Below, one piece after another: positions 24,339-32,645 of a stretch of DNA of 36,861 nt. The translations under genes were made by a program, and so were the position numbers. The stretch comes from Gallibacterium melopsittaci (GTDB lineage Bacteria; Pseudomonadota; Gammaproteobacteria; Enterobacterales; Pasteurellaceae). Position 1 is the stretch's first letter; each line of letters starts with the position of its first letter. The notes below the pieces were generated by a model, which saw only the letters and a list, made by a program, of their open reading frames with translations, searched no databases and was not told where the DNA came from. The DNA lies in the NCBI RefSeq assembly GCF_042433085.1, contig NZ_JBHLWA010000021.1:1-36861 (forward strand), given 5' to 3'.

Positions 24339-25868
24339 ATGTTAAATCAACATAAACGGGCATTATTTTGCCGTGATCCCAGATCGATCAATGATTACCA
24401 AACTGCAATGCAGCAAGCGGTTACAGCAGTTTGTGAATGGATGCAGAATGATAAGATGTATACAGGGGGAAGTATTCGTCAGATTCGCCCGACAATTCAG
24501 TTTAAAACAACTAAAGAGGGAGCTGGAATTGAAAAAACCTTGCAGCATCTTACTGATATTTTTCTTCATCCAAGTTTAAAAGTCCATCATCCTCATTCAT
24601 TAGCTCATTTACACTGTCCAACGATGGTAACTAGCCAAATTGCTGAAGTGTTTATTAATGCGACTAACCAATCAATGGATTCTTGGGATCAAAGTCCAGC
24701 TGGGTCGATTATGGAAGAACAGCTTATTGATTGGTTACGTCAAAAAGTTGGTTATGGCAAAGGCACTGCTGGGGTATTCACTTCTGGTGGTACGCAATCT
24801 AATTTAATGGGGGTATTGCTTGCACGAGATGCTTGTGTAGCTAAACATTGGAAAAATGAAGATGGTTCTGAATGGTTAGTACAACAACAGGGATTACCTG
24901 CGGAAGCGTTACAAAAGGTCAAAATTATCTGTTCTGAGAATGCCCATTTCTCAGTGCAGAAAAATATGGCAATGATGGGAATGGGATTTCAGTCAGTTGT
25001 TACTATACCGACCAATCAAAATGCCCAAATGGATGTTGTAGCGTTAGAATCTACTTTAGCAGAATTAACTGCACAAGGAAAATTTATTGGTTGTGTCGTA
25101 GCGACAGCAGGAACAACGGATGCTGGTGCTATTGATGATATTGCTACTATCAGTGAAATTGTGAAGCGGTATGACTCTTGGCTACATATTGATGCAGCTT
25201 GGGGCGGGGCATTAATCTTGTCACAAAATTTCCGTCATTGGTTGAATGGATTAGAACAAGCGGATTCCATTACGCTCGATTTTCATAAGCATTTTTTCCA
25301 AACTATTTCTTGTGGTGCATTTTTATTAAAAGATGAAAGAGATTTTCGTTTCATTGATTATAAAGCGGATTATCTTAATTCTGAGTATGATGAAGAATAT
25401 GGTGTACCAAATTTAGTGGCAAAGTCGTTACAAACGACTCGCCGTTTTGACGCACTAAAATTATGGTTCACGATGGAAGCATTGGGAGAGGATCTTTATG
25501 CATCAATGATTGATCATGGGATCTATCTAGCAAAAGAAGTAAGTGATTATATTAATGCACAACCGATGTTAGAGATGTTAGTCGAGCCGCAATTTGCTTC
25601 GGTATTATTCCGTATTTGCCCTGAAGAGTATCCATCAGAATTTATTGACGCATTGAATCAAAATGTGGCAGATGAATTATTTGCTCGTGGTGAAGCGAAT
25701 ATTGGCGTTACTAAAGTGAATGGAGTACAGGCGTTAAAAATGACAACATTAAGTCCAATTGCGACTATTGAGAATGTTAAAGCATTATTAGAGCAAGTCG
25801 TAAACGAAGCAGAACGCATTAAATCAGCGATTGTTTCAGGAGATTATGTGCCACCAATCGCGCTGTAA
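24339..25868 (+). CDS. ddc: L-2,4-diaminobutyrate decarboxylase
   Basis: Decarboxylates diaminobutyrate to 1,3-diaminopropane, a polyamine precursor. A 509-residue group II PLP decarboxylase: TSGGTQSNLMGVLLARD (about 148-164) binds the cofactor, D285 in HIDAAWGGAL pairs with the ring nitrogen, and K317 in LDFHKHFFQ is the Schiff-base lysine. Length matches Haemophilus and Acinetobacter Ddc. Related DOPA or glutamate decarboxylases share the fold, but adjacency to dat makes this call firm. Ribosome site GTAGGAA. Converges with the PFL-family gene on a shared terminator. Confidence 0.93.
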   Translation: MLNQHKRALFCRDPRSINDYQTAMQQAVTAVCEWMQNDKMYTGGSIRQIRPTIQFKTTKEGAGIEKTLQHLTDIFLHPSLKVHHPHSLAHLHCPTMVTSQIAEVFINATNQSMDSWDQSPAGSIMEEQLIDWLRQKVGYGKGTAGVFTSGGTQSNLMGVLLARDACVAKHWKNEDGSEWLVQQQGLPAEALQKVKIICSENAHFSVQKNMAMMGMGFQSVVTIPTNQNAQMDVVALESTLAELTAQGKFIGCVVATAGTTDAGAIDDIATISEIVKRYDSWLHIDAAWGGALILSQNFRHWLNGLEQADSITLDFHKHFFQTISCGAFLLKDERDFRFIDYKADYLNSEYDEEYGVPNLVAKSLQTTRRFDALKLWFTMEALGEDLYASMIDHGIYLAKEVSDYINAQPMLEMLVEPQFASVLFRICPEEYPSEFIDALNQNVADELFARGEANIGVTKVNGVQALKMTTLSPIATIENVKALLEQVVNEAERIKSAIVSGDYVPPIAL

Positions 25869-25895
25869 TCTTATTTACAGCCTTGAAAAATGAAT

Positions 25896-25920
25896 AATGC
25901 CCGATGTTATCGGGCATTTA
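25896..25920. terminator. Bidirectional terminator between ddc and the PFL-family gene
   Basis: AATGCCCGAT and ATCGGGCATT pair perfectly around GTT. T-rich sequence follows on the plus strand (TTATTTATA) and weaker on the minus strand. Confidence 0.85.
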
Positions 25921-25931
25921 TTTATAAAGAT

Positions 25932-27293
25932 TTAGTTTTTCAATGACTGCACTGGGGCAGGAATACGTCCGCCACGATTAACAAAGACCTCACAAGATCC
26001 TTCTTTCACTGGCATAATTGGTGCATAACCAAGTAACCCACCAAATTCTACCATTTCACCGACATCTTTATTTGGCACAGGAATAATGCGTACCGCCGTA
26101 GTTTTACTATTAATCATACCAATGGCAGCTTCATCGGCAATAATGCCAGAGATAGTACTTGCAGAAGTATAGCCTGGTACAGCAATCATATCCAAACCAA
26201 CAGAACATACTGCTGTCATCGCTTCGAGTTTATCAAGAGTGAGAACACCCTCTTTCGCTGCAGCGATCATTCCCTCATCTTCAGATACAGGAATAAATGC
26301 ACCGCTTAATCCACCAACTGAACTACTCGCCATCATACCACCTTTTTTCACGGCATCATTTAGTAATGCAAGTGCGGCAGTCGTACCGTGAGTACCACAT
26401 ACACTCAGTCCCATTTGTTCTAAAATGCGTGCCACACTATCGCCAATAGCGGGAGTTGGTGCTAAAGATAAGTCAAGAATACCGAAAGGAATACCGAGGC
26501 GTTTACTCGCTTCTTGACCAATTAATTCCCCGACACGTGTAATTTTAAAAGCAGTTTTTTTCACTACCTCAGCGACTTCGGTTAAAGTAGTGGCTTGGCT
26601 ACTTTCTAATGCAGCTTTTACAACGCCAGGACCAGAAACGCCAACATTGATTACCGCATCTCCCTCACCTGAGCCGTGAAATGCACCTGCCATAAATGGA
26701 TTATCTTCAACTGCATTACAGAACACCACGATTTTGGCACAACCAAATCCTTCGGGGGTAATTTCGGCAGTTTGTTTAATCACCTCGCCTGCTAATTTAA
26801 CTGCATCCATATTAATTCCCGCTTTGGTTGAACCAATATTAATTGAACTACACACAATATCAGTTAATTTCATTGCCTCAGGAATGGAACGAATTAAAAT
26901 TTCATCGGCAGGACTCATTCCTTTATGTACAAGAGCTGAAAAACCGCCAATAAAAGAAACACCAATCGCTTTTGCCGCACGATCTAAGGTTTGTGCCACA
27001 GAAACATAAGAGGTTGCTTTTGTCGCTGCAGCAATTTGAGCTATTGGGGTAACTGAAATCCGCTGATTAACAATAGGAATCCCATATTTTGCCGAGAGTT
27101 CTCGAGCAGTTTGTACTAAATCACCGCCAATCCGCACAATCTTGTCATAAATTTTTTGGTTTAAAACTTCAATATCATCACTAATACAATCATGAAGATC
27201 GATCCCGATCGTAATTGTTCTTACGTCGAAATTCTGATCTGAAACCATACGTAACGTTTCTAGGATTTCATAAGATTGAATACTATTACTCAT
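25932..27293 (-). CDS. PFL family protein (UPF0210/DUF711)
   Basis: A 453-residue conserved protein of the DUF711/UPF0210 family, whose fold resembles pyruvate formate-lyase and ribonucleotide reductase barrels. No reaction is established for this group. Features in the family are TIGIDLHDCISDD near the N-terminus, NQRISVTPIAQIAAAT, DLSLAPTPAIGDSVA and a Gly-rich SSVGGLSGAFIPVSEDEGM. I see no glycyl-radical motif typical of true PFL. It follows an ACT-domain gene by 11 bp, the conserved partner in many bacteria, so the two proteins probably act together, perhaps sensing or using an amino acid. Confidence 0.88.
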   Translation of the reverse strand: MSNSIQSYEILETLRMVSDQNFDVRTITIGIDLHDCISDDIEVLNQKIYDKIVRIGGDLVQTARELSAKYGIPIVNQRISVTPIAQIAAATKATSYVSVAQTLDRAAKAIGVSFIGGFSALVHKGMSPADEILIRSIPEAMKLTDIVCSSINIGSTKAGINMDAVKLAGEVIKQTAEITPEGFGCAKIVVFCNAVEDNPFMAGAFHGSGEGDAVINVGVSGPGVVKAALESSQATTLTEVAEVVKKTAFKITRVGELIGQEASKRLGIPFGILDLSLAPTPAIGDSVARILEQMGLSVCGTHGTTAALALLNDAVKKGGMMASSSVGGLSGAFIPVSEDEGMIAAAKEGVLTLDKLEAMTAVCSVGLDMIAVPGYTSASTISGIIADEAAIGMINSKTTAVRIIPVPNKDVGEMVEFGGLLGYAPIMPVKEGSCEVFVNRGGRIPAPVQSLKN

Positions 27294-27304
27294 TGGGATA
27301 ATCC

Positions 27305-27577
27305 TTAAATTCGATACATAGCATTAAAAATTTCAGTATTTTGTAAACGAAGATCGAGACCTAGTTTTTGTCCTTCTTCAGTACAATAAGCGGCAAGGGT
27401 TTGATAATCCTTTTGACATTCTGTGGTATCGACTAACAAAATCATCGTAAAATAGCCATCCATTAATTGTTGACTGATGTTGACGATATTAATTTGTTGT
27501 TCTGCTAATAATTTCGCCACATCGTACACAATGCCAATGCGGTCTTTTCCGATTACCGTTAATACAGATTGGTTCAT
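27305..27577 (-). CDS. ACT domain protein (UPF0237)
   Basis: A 90-residue protein that is a single ACT domain, a ligand-binding regulatory fold that usually binds amino acids. It begins MNQSVLTVIGKDRIGIVYDV, matching UPF0237 proteins; the in-frame upstream extension is rejected because this ATG has GAGGA before it and lies one base after the mobA stop. Its tight linkage to the PFL-family gene suggests it regulates that protein. Ligand unknown. Confidence 0.9.
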   Translation of the reverse strand: MNQSVLTVIGKDRIGIVYDVAKLLAEQQINIVNISQQLMDGYFTMILLVDTTECQKDYQTLAAYCTEEGQKLGLDLRLQNTEIFNAMYRI

Positions 27578-27578
27578 T

Positions 27579-28166
27579 TCACTTTTCCTCTTGTTGGCTA
27601 TAAAACTGTAATTCATCGAGTGAATTGATATTAATAAAATGTTGTTTCTCAGTAGAGAAATCCACCGTTTGATAATGATGTTGTTGCATAAAACCTAAAA
27701 CTCGACGTTGTCCTTGTTGTAAATATTCTTCTAAAGCAGGTATTAAATTTCTATGTAATAAGCAACAGGTTGGGTGTTCTCGCTCACCATCAGTTACATA
27801 AATGACATCAGTATCTGCTTGTCGAGCAGTCATTAACTTTTCTACTAAATTTACTGGTAAATAAGGCGTATCACAAGGGACAAATAGTACCCAATCCGTT
27901 TTAGCCTGTTGTAATCCAGTTAACATACCGCTCAGAGGTCCTAAAAAACCTGTTATTGAATCGGTAATAATGGGTAAGTCACTTTCTGCATATTGATCGA
28001 GGGAGCGATTGGCACTGATCATCACTTGATCAACCTGAGGAGCGATAACTTCATAAACCCACTGATATAAGGGTTTATTAGCGAGTTGCTGCAATCCTTT
28101 ATCCGTACCATTCATGCGTTGAGCTTTACCTCCGCATAAAATTACCGCAGTTATTTTTTCTGACAT
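27579..28166 (-). CDS. mobA: Molybdenum cofactor guanylyltransferase
   Basis: Attaches GMP from GTP to molybdopterin-Mo to give the bis-MGD cofactor of DMSO reductase-type enzymes. The 195-residue protein has the nucleotidyltransferase loop LCGGKAQRMNGTDKG at residues 11-25 (usually LAGG; here Cys replaces Ala), and VPCDTPYLP with the metal-binding Asp near residue 100. The start at 28166 is preferred over 28184 by family alignment and an AAGAGA site. Divergent from yihD; gene order mobA-yihD-dsbA is also found in E. coli. Confidence 0.93.
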   Translation of the reverse strand: MSEKITAVILCGGKAQRMNGTDKGLQQLANKPLYQWVYEVIAPQVDQVMISANRSLDQYAESDLPIITDSITGFLGPLSGMLTGLQQAKTDWVLFVPCDTPYLPVNLVEKLMTARQADTDVIYVTDGEREHPTCCLLHRNLIPALEEYLQQGQRRVLGFMQQHHYQTVDFSTEKQHFININSLDELQFYSQQEEK

Positions 28167-28242
28167 ATCGATCTCTTTTGGCAATTAAAAATTTAAGTGG
28201 TATTATCGCACACCTGTGCAAAACAGTGAGAGGAATTGCAAG

Positions 28243-28509
28243 ATGAAATGCCACCGTTTAAATGAAGTTTTGGAACTACTACAACCCTATTGGTCAAAAG
28301 ATCCTGATCTCAATCTTACCCAAATTTTACAAAAAATCGCGCAAGAAGCTGGTTTTAATGGTGAATTGGCAGAATTGAGTGATGAAATTATTATTTATCA
28401 TCTCAAAATGGCTGGAAAAGATAAAAATGAGCCAATTCCAGGGATAAAAAAAGACTATGAAGAAGATTTTAAAACAGCTTTGTTAAAAGCAAGAGGAATT
28501 ATTAAATAA
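28243..28509 (+). CDS. yihD: YihD family protein (DUF1040)
   Basis: An 88-residue, highly charged cytoplasmic protein starting MKCHRLNEVLELLQPYW, followed by the family's DLNLTQILQKIAQEAGF and DDEIIIYHLKM-like helical region. It matches DUF1040/YihD, whose function is unknown. The ATG at 28243 is used because GAGAGGAA precedes it and it fits the family length (E. coli 89). dsbA follows after 11 bp, so the two are likely one operon. Confidence 0.9.
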   Translation: MKCHRLNEVLELLQPYWSKDPDLNLTQILQKIAQEAGFNGELAELSDEIIIYHLKMAGKDKNEPIPGIKKDYEEDFKTALLKARGIIK

Positions 28510-28520
28510 GGAGTTATGTT

Positions 28521-29159
28521 ATGAAAAAATTATGGCTTGTATTGGCAAGTTTGATGGTTGCAGTTGCCACACCATTTGTATCAGCTGCAAATTTTACAGA
28601 AGGTAAAGACTATTCTGCATTAACGCTACCGCAATCAGAACAAAAAGAAGTTATTCAATTTTTCTCCTTTTATTGCCCACATTGTTATGATTATGAAATG
28701 AAATTCCAAATTCCAGAAAAAATCAAACAATCCTTACCGACAGGCGTTACTTTTAAACAGTACCATGTGAATTTTTTAGGCGCTCAATCAGCAAATCTTA
28801 CTCGTGCTTGGGCGTTAGCAATGGCGATTGGTGCAGAGGATAAGGTTCGTGCTCCATTATTTGAAGCCGCACAAAAAAATAACTTAAATTCTATGGATGA
28901 TATTCGTCAAATTTTTATTAATAGTGGAATTGATGGTAAAGAGTTTGATGGTGCAATTAATAGTTTTGCAGTAAATGCGTTAGTTACAAAACAAGAAAAA
29001 GCGGCAGAAGAGTTTAAGGTTCGTGGCGTGCCAGATTTCTATATTAATGGTAAATACCATATTGAAACAGGTAATGATAGTGGATTCGCGAATGTGAAAA
29101 CATTGGATGAATTTGTACAACGTTATGTTGACCTTACCCAATTTTTATTAAAAAAATAA
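28521..29159 (+). CDS. dsbA: Thiol:disulfide interchange protein DsbA
   Basis: Periplasmic oxidase that introduces disulfide bonds into exported proteins and is reoxidised by DsbB. The 212-residue precursor has a signal peptide (MKKLWLVLASLMVAVATPFV, cleavage after SAA near residue 23). The thioredoxin fold carries the active site C52-P-H-C55 in FYCPHCYDY, and the cis-proline loop is RGVPDFYING. Length matches E. coli (208). In an operon with yihD; followed by a terminator. Confidence 0.96.
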   Translation: MKKLWLVLASLMVAVATPFVSAANFTEGKDYSALTLPQSEQKEVIQFFSFYCPHCYDYEMKFQIPEKIKQSLPTGVTFKQYHVNFLGAQSANLTRAWALAMAIGAEDKVRAPLFEAAQKNNLNSMDDIRQIFINSGIDGKEFDGAINSFAVNALVTKQEKAAEEFKVRGVPDFYINGKYHIETGNDSGFANVKTLDEFVQRYVDLTQFLLKK

Positions 29160-29171
29160 TTGACTTCTGGT

Positions 29172-29199
29172 AAAAAGTTGCCTTAAATGCGACTTTTTT
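29172..29199 (+). terminator. Terminator after dsbA
   Basis: AAAAAGTTGC and GCGACTTTTTT pair around CTTAAAT with one G-T wobble, ending in a T run. Confidence 0.8.
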
Positions 29200-29229
29200 C
29201 GTGAGCTCTTAAATGTGAAGGATTTTATT

Positions 29230-29559
29230 ATGGCTGAAAGTTTTAGTGTTACTCGTCGTTTCTTTGACGATAAAAATTATCCACGTGGTTTTGCTCGTCA
29301 TGGTGATTACACAATTCGTGAATCACAAGCGTTAGAAGCACATGGTTTAGCATTCCTTGAGTTGGATAAAGGTACTCGTGCACCTGTAACTGAAGAAGAA
29401 AAACAATTTGTTGCGTTTTGTCGTGGTGAGCGTCCAGCAGAAACTTTTTTTGAAAAAACTTGGGACAAATATCGTTCACGTATTTCACGTACGAAACGTG
29501 TCTATACACTTTCTGGTGTATTGGCTAATGATAATGTTGATGATTACAATGCAGATTAA
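29230..29559 (+). CDS. maoP: MaoP family protein (DUF413)
   Basis: A 109-residue protein of the DUF413 family. The E. coli homologue MaoP (YifE) takes part in organising the Ori macrodomain by acting at the maoS site. Identifying features are SFSVTRRFFDDKNYPRGFARHGDY-type N-terminus, TEEEKQFVAFCRGER and WDKYRSRISR. The ATG at 29230 with GAAGGA upstream is preferred over 29215. No maoS-like site was identified. The DNA-organising role is carried over from E. coli and may not hold here. Confidence 0.88.
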   Translation: MAESFSVTRRFFDDKNYPRGFARHGDYTIRESQALEAHGLAFLELDKGTRAPVTEEEKQFVAFCRGERPAETFFEKTWDKYRSRISRTKRVYTLSGVLANDNVDDYNAD

Positions 29560-29578
29560 TTCGTGATGTTGTAAAGTG

Positions 29579-29603
29579 AAGCCTGCTAATTGCAGGCTTT
29601 TTT
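29579..29603 (+). terminator. Terminator after maoP
   Basis: AAGCCTGC and GCAGGCTT form a perfect stem around TAATT, followed by Ts. Confidence 0.9.
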
Positions 29604-29617
29604 CTTGAGAAATAAAT

Positions 29618-29650
29618 AAAAAAATGTGTATGACAACAATATCATACACA
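29618..29650 (-). terminator. Terminator after mmsA
   Basis: On the minus strand TGTGTATGA and TCATACACA pair around an 8-base loop and run into seven Ts. It ends mmsA transcription from the right. Confidence 0.85.
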
Positions 29651-29680
29651 CTCAATTTAAGGGCTTATTTTTATTTAAAT

Positions 29681-31195
29681 TTATAAAGTTGGCATACTAA
29701 ATGCTGCACCTTGTTCTCTGACTTTATGATTTGGCCAGCGACTAGTTACAGTTTTCATTCTTGTATAGAAACGAACACCATCTGGACCGTAAGCATTTAA
29801 TGGGCCAAAAATTGATGATTTCCAACCACCGAAACAGTGGAACGCCATTGGTACTGGAATTGGAATGTTAATGCCGACCATACCAGCTTTGACATCATGA
29901 CTATATTGACGAGCTGCATCACCATCGCTAGTGAAAATTGCACTGCCGTTACCGTATTGATGGTCATTAATTAGCTTGATAGCTTCGTCATAATTTTTCG
30001 CTCGCACGATGGCTAATACTGGGCCGAAAATTTCTTCCTGATAAATTTTCATATCAGTAGTGACGTTATCAAATAAAGTACCGCCAATGAAATAACCGTT
30101 TTCATGACCAGCAACTTTATATCCACGACCATCAACGACTAATTTTGCACCTTCTGCAACACCTGAATCAACATAGCCAGCTACTTTAGCTAAATGTTCT
30201 TTAGAAATTAGTGGTCCCATATCATTTTCTTTTTCACCTTCAGGTAAAATTCCTGGACCGATACGCAAGGCTTTTACTTTTGGTGTTAAACTTTCAACTA
30301 ATGCATCTGCAACTTTATCATCTACGGTAACAGCGACAGAAAGTGCCATACAACGTTCACCAGCAGCACCGAAAGCTGCACCTAATAGTGCATTAGCAGT
30401 TGTTTCAATGTCGGCATCAGGCATAATTAATGCGTGATTTTTCGCACCACCTAAGGCTTGAACTCGTTTACCGTGTGCAGATCCAACTTCATAAATATAT
30501 TGTGCGATAGGTGTTGAACCAACAAAACTAACTGCTTGAATACGAGGATCACGTAATAGCACATCAACAACTTCTTTATCACCTTGAACAACGTTAAACA
30601 CGCCATCTGGTAAGCCTGCTTCTTTTAATAATTCAGCTAAACGAATAGAAAGAGAAGGATCTTTTTCTGATGGTTTTAATACGAACGTATTTCCACAAGC
30701 TAAAGCAACAGGGAACATCCACATTGGCACCATTGCTGGGAAGTTAAATGGTGTAATCCCAGCAACAACGCCTAGTGGTTGCATAATAGAGAAACTGTCA
30801 ATTCCACGACCTACATTGGCAGAAAATTCTCCTTTTAGTAAGTGTGGGATACCTGTTGCAAACTCAACAACTTCTAAACCACGAGTTAATTCCCCAATAG
30901 AATCGGAATAAATTTTACCGTGTTCATTAGTAATTAAACGAGCAAGGTTATCAAAGTTTTTTTCTAATAATTCTTTGAATTTAAAAAGAATTCTTGCACG
31001 GCGTAATGGAGATTGTTGCGACCATTCTGGAAAAGCCGCTTGTGCAGCACTAATGGCTTGTTCCATTTCACTAACAGTACTTAGTTTTACCTGTTTAGTT
31101 TGTTCACCCGTTGCTGGGTTATATACAAAAGAATTTCTTTGACTTTGGCTTTCAACGATTTGTCCGTTAATAAAATTTGGAATAACTTGAGTCAT
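29681..31195 (-). CDS. mmsA: CoA-acylating methylmalonate-semialdehyde dehydrogenase
   Basis: Oxidises malonate semialdehyde (inositol route; IolA) or methylmalonate semialdehyde (valine route) to acetyl- or propionyl-CoA with NAD. The 504-residue protein of the aldehyde dehydrogenase superfamily has the nucleophile C282 in FGAAGERCMAL and, as in this CoA-dependent subgroup, Asn in GGAKNH where ordinary aldehyde dehydrogenases have Glu. Start at 31195 is chosen for the GAGGG site and the family N-terminus MTQVIPNFINGQ, over 31225. Divergent from iolB, which favours the inositol role. The other iol genes are absent here. Confidence 0.9.
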   Translation of the reverse strand: MTQVIPNFINGQIVESQSQRNSFVYNPATGEQTKQVKLSTVSEMEQAISAAQAAFPEWSQQSPLRRARILFKFKELLEKNFDNLARLITNEHGKIYSDSIGELTRGLEVVEFATGIPHLLKGEFSANVGRGIDSFSIMQPLGVVAGITPFNFPAMVPMWMFPVALACGNTFVLKPSEKDPSLSIRLAELLKEAGLPDGVFNVVQGDKEVVDVLLRDPRIQAVSFVGSTPIAQYIYEVGSAHGKRVQALGGAKNHALIMPDADIETTANALLGAAFGAAGERCMALSVAVTVDDKVADALVESLTPKVKALRIGPGILPEGEKENDMGPLISKEHLAKVAGYVDSGVAEGAKLVVDGRGYKVAGHENGYFIGGTLFDNVTTDMKIYQEEIFGPVLAIVRAKNYDEAIKLINDHQYGNGSAIFTSDGDAARQYSHDVKAGMVGINIPIPVPMAFHCFGGWKSSIFGPLNAYGPDGVRFYTRMKTVTSRWPNHKVREQGAAFSMPTL

Positions 31196-31260
31196 AATTA
31201 CCCTCATCTTAAGTTTGTTTAACATTTTCTTTCTTGGTAATGGAGATAACCATACTCTTA

Positions 31261-31276
31261 TGAAATAAAAATTTCA
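31261..31276. promoter_or_regulatory. Palindromic operator candidate in the mmsA-iolB gap
   Basis: TGAAATAAAAATTTCA has perfect 6-bp arms around AAAA and lies between the divergent genes. A nearby imperfect palindrome, GGTAATGGAGATAACC (31235-31250), is a second candidate. An RpiR-type IolR repressor is the usual regulator of inositol genes, but no regulator gene is present here. Confidence 0.35.
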
Positions 31277-31347
31277 AATAAAAATATTTTTAAAATATAT
31301 TTTTTGTTTTATTTTGTGATCTATGTTGTATCTTAGAAAAAACAAAG

Positions 31348-31376
31348 TTCATTGATCAGCTTTTATGACCTATACT
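31348..31376 (+). promoter_or_regulatory. Putative iolB promoter
   Basis: TATACT (31371-31376) is a good -10, with TTCATT 17 bp upstream as a weak -35. The start codon of iolB follows 46 bp later. Confidence 0.45.
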
Positions 31377-31422
31377 TGAGTAACTTTCTAATTAGCATAA
31401 TGTATATAAAAAAGAGGTTTTT

Positions 31423-32247
31423 ATGAGTCAATTATTAGCCAAATCAAAAAAAATTATTGATGGTTTTCGTCAAAAAATCACTCCAGCAAGTGCAGGTTGG
31501 GAGTATGTTGGCTTTGAATTATTGCATTTGTCAGTAGGCAAACAGTATCAATTTGATACGTCAGAAACGGAAGTCTGTTTTGTGATGATAAGGGGGTATG
31601 CAACGTTTGAAGTTGACGGTAAAACTTATGAACGTATTGGTAATCGCCAATCACCATTTGAACGTATTCCACCTTATTCGTTATATGTTCCTCATCATAA
31701 AAATGTTCAAATTTTAGCAGAAAGTGAAACAGAAATTGCAATTTGTCGAGCACCAAGTCAAGGTAACTTACCTGTACGCTTGATCACACCAGAAGATGTT
31801 GGCGTTGAAAAGCGAGGCTATGGTAATAATAAACGTTTGGTACATAATATTTTGCCAGAAACTGAACCAGCAGATGCATTACTGGTAGTTGAAGTCTTTA
31901 CTGACGAAGGATGTACGAGCTCTTTCCCAAGCCATAAGCACGATCAGAAAAATTGTGAAACAGAAACTTACTTAGAAGAAACCTATTATCATCGTTTTGA
32001 ACCAAGTCAAGGCTTCTGCTTACAACGTGTTTATACCGATGACCGCAGTTTAGATGAATGTATGGCGGTATATGATGGAGATGTCGTTCAAGTTCCTAAA
32101 GGTTATCACCCAGTCGCAACGATTGCTGGCTATAATAACTATTATTTAAATGTGATGGCTGGTCCAGTAAGAAAATGGCGTTTTACTTGGGAAAAAGATC
32201 ATCAATGGATCAATACGGAAGCCTACGCCAATAAGTTTACTAAATAA
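31423..32247 (+). CDS. iolB: 5-deoxy-glucuronate isomerase
   Basis: Isomerises 5-deoxy-D-glucuronate to 2-deoxy-5-keto-D-gluconate in myo-inositol breakdown. A 274-residue bicupin; the metal-binding segment is PSHKHDQ followed by YLEETYYHRF near residues 170-192, typical of IolB. Length equals the family norm (about 270). It stands alone on its strand with a terminator after it, divergent from mmsA. The enzymes immediately before and after it in the pathway (IolD, IolC, IolJ) are not in the window and must be elsewhere if the pathway works. Confidence 0.94.
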   Translation: MSQLLAKSKKIIDGFRQKITPASAGWEYVGFELLHLSVGKQYQFDTSETEVCFVMIRGYATFEVDGKTYERIGNRQSPFERIPPYSLYVPHHKNVQILAESETEIAICRAPSQGNLPVRLITPEDVGVEKRGYGNNKRLVHNILPETEPADALLVVEVFTDEGCTSSFPSHKHDQKNCETETYLEETYYHRFEPSQGFCLQRVYTDDRSLDECMAVYDGDVVQVPKGYHPVATIAGYNNYYLNVMAGPVRKWRFTWEKDHQWINTEAYANKFTK

Positions 32248-32283
32248 ATATTGTTTCTTAATTATTCTTCCTTAACTCACCTT

Positions 32284-32308
32284 GCCAACTCTTGTAGTTG
32301 GCTTTTTT
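32284..32308 (+). terminator. Terminator after iolB
   Basis: GCCAACT and AGTTGGC pair around CTTGT and are followed by six Ts. Confidence 0.9.
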
Positions 32309-32367
32309 ATGACTAAAAAATCATTATTTTGATTAAATAAAATCTATTTGATTGTTTTTGATCAAAA

Positions 32368-32410
32368 TGTGATCTCTCGCACAGTTTTTGTTTTTTTACT
32401 TCTATATACT
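32368..32410 (+). promoter_or_regulatory. Class II CRP promoter of the pdxA2-kdgT-dtnK operon
   Basis: A CRP site with one mismatch, TGTGATCTCTCGCACA (32368-32383), precedes a good -10, TATACT (32405-32410). With a start near 32417 the site is centred at about -41.5, the class II position, which explains the missing -35. Just downstream, TATCAAAAG and CTTTTTGATA (32417-32443) form an inverted repeat at the transcription start, another operator or hairpin candidate. The leader is about 230 nt. Confidence 0.65.
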
Positions 32411-32593
32411 GAGTCGTATCAAAAGTTTGTAATCTTTTTGATAGTATTGTTTTTTATATCATTGTTTTTAATCTTAATTTTATGATTGAGATAATGGGAA
32501 AATTGAGAATGGTAGAATAGATTTCAATGTTTGAAATTTAAACATTCTTTCTTTAGAAGAGATTAAATGTATTTTATTGTTTGATTTTATTAA

Positions 32594-32615
32594 TTGTGAT
32601 TAACTTTAATCACAA
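32594..32615. promoter_or_regulatory. 22-bp palindrome before pdxA2
   Basis: TTGTGATTAA and TTAATCACAA are perfect 10-bp arms around CT, ending about 20 bp before the AAGGAG ribosome site region. The spacing does not fit CRP. It is a good candidate operator for the DeoR-family protein encoded at the end of the cassette, or an RNA hairpin acting near the ribosome site. Confidence 0.5.
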
Positions 32616-32645
32616 ACTTAATTTTCATTGTTCAAGGAGTATAAA

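Noticed and set aside
3695..26377. Pasteurellaceae uptake-signal cores (ACAAGCGG at 3695 and near 25255; AAGTGCGG at 9766 and 26370)
   Set aside because: Only scattered 8-base matches inside genes, without the full 9-base cores at any density by eye; not enough to assign the uptake-sequence type or claim features.
32594..32615. TTGTGATTAA-CT-TTAATCACAA as a second CRP site
   Set aside because: TGTGA and TCACA are ten bases apart instead of six, and it lies close to the ribosome site well downstream of the predicted start.
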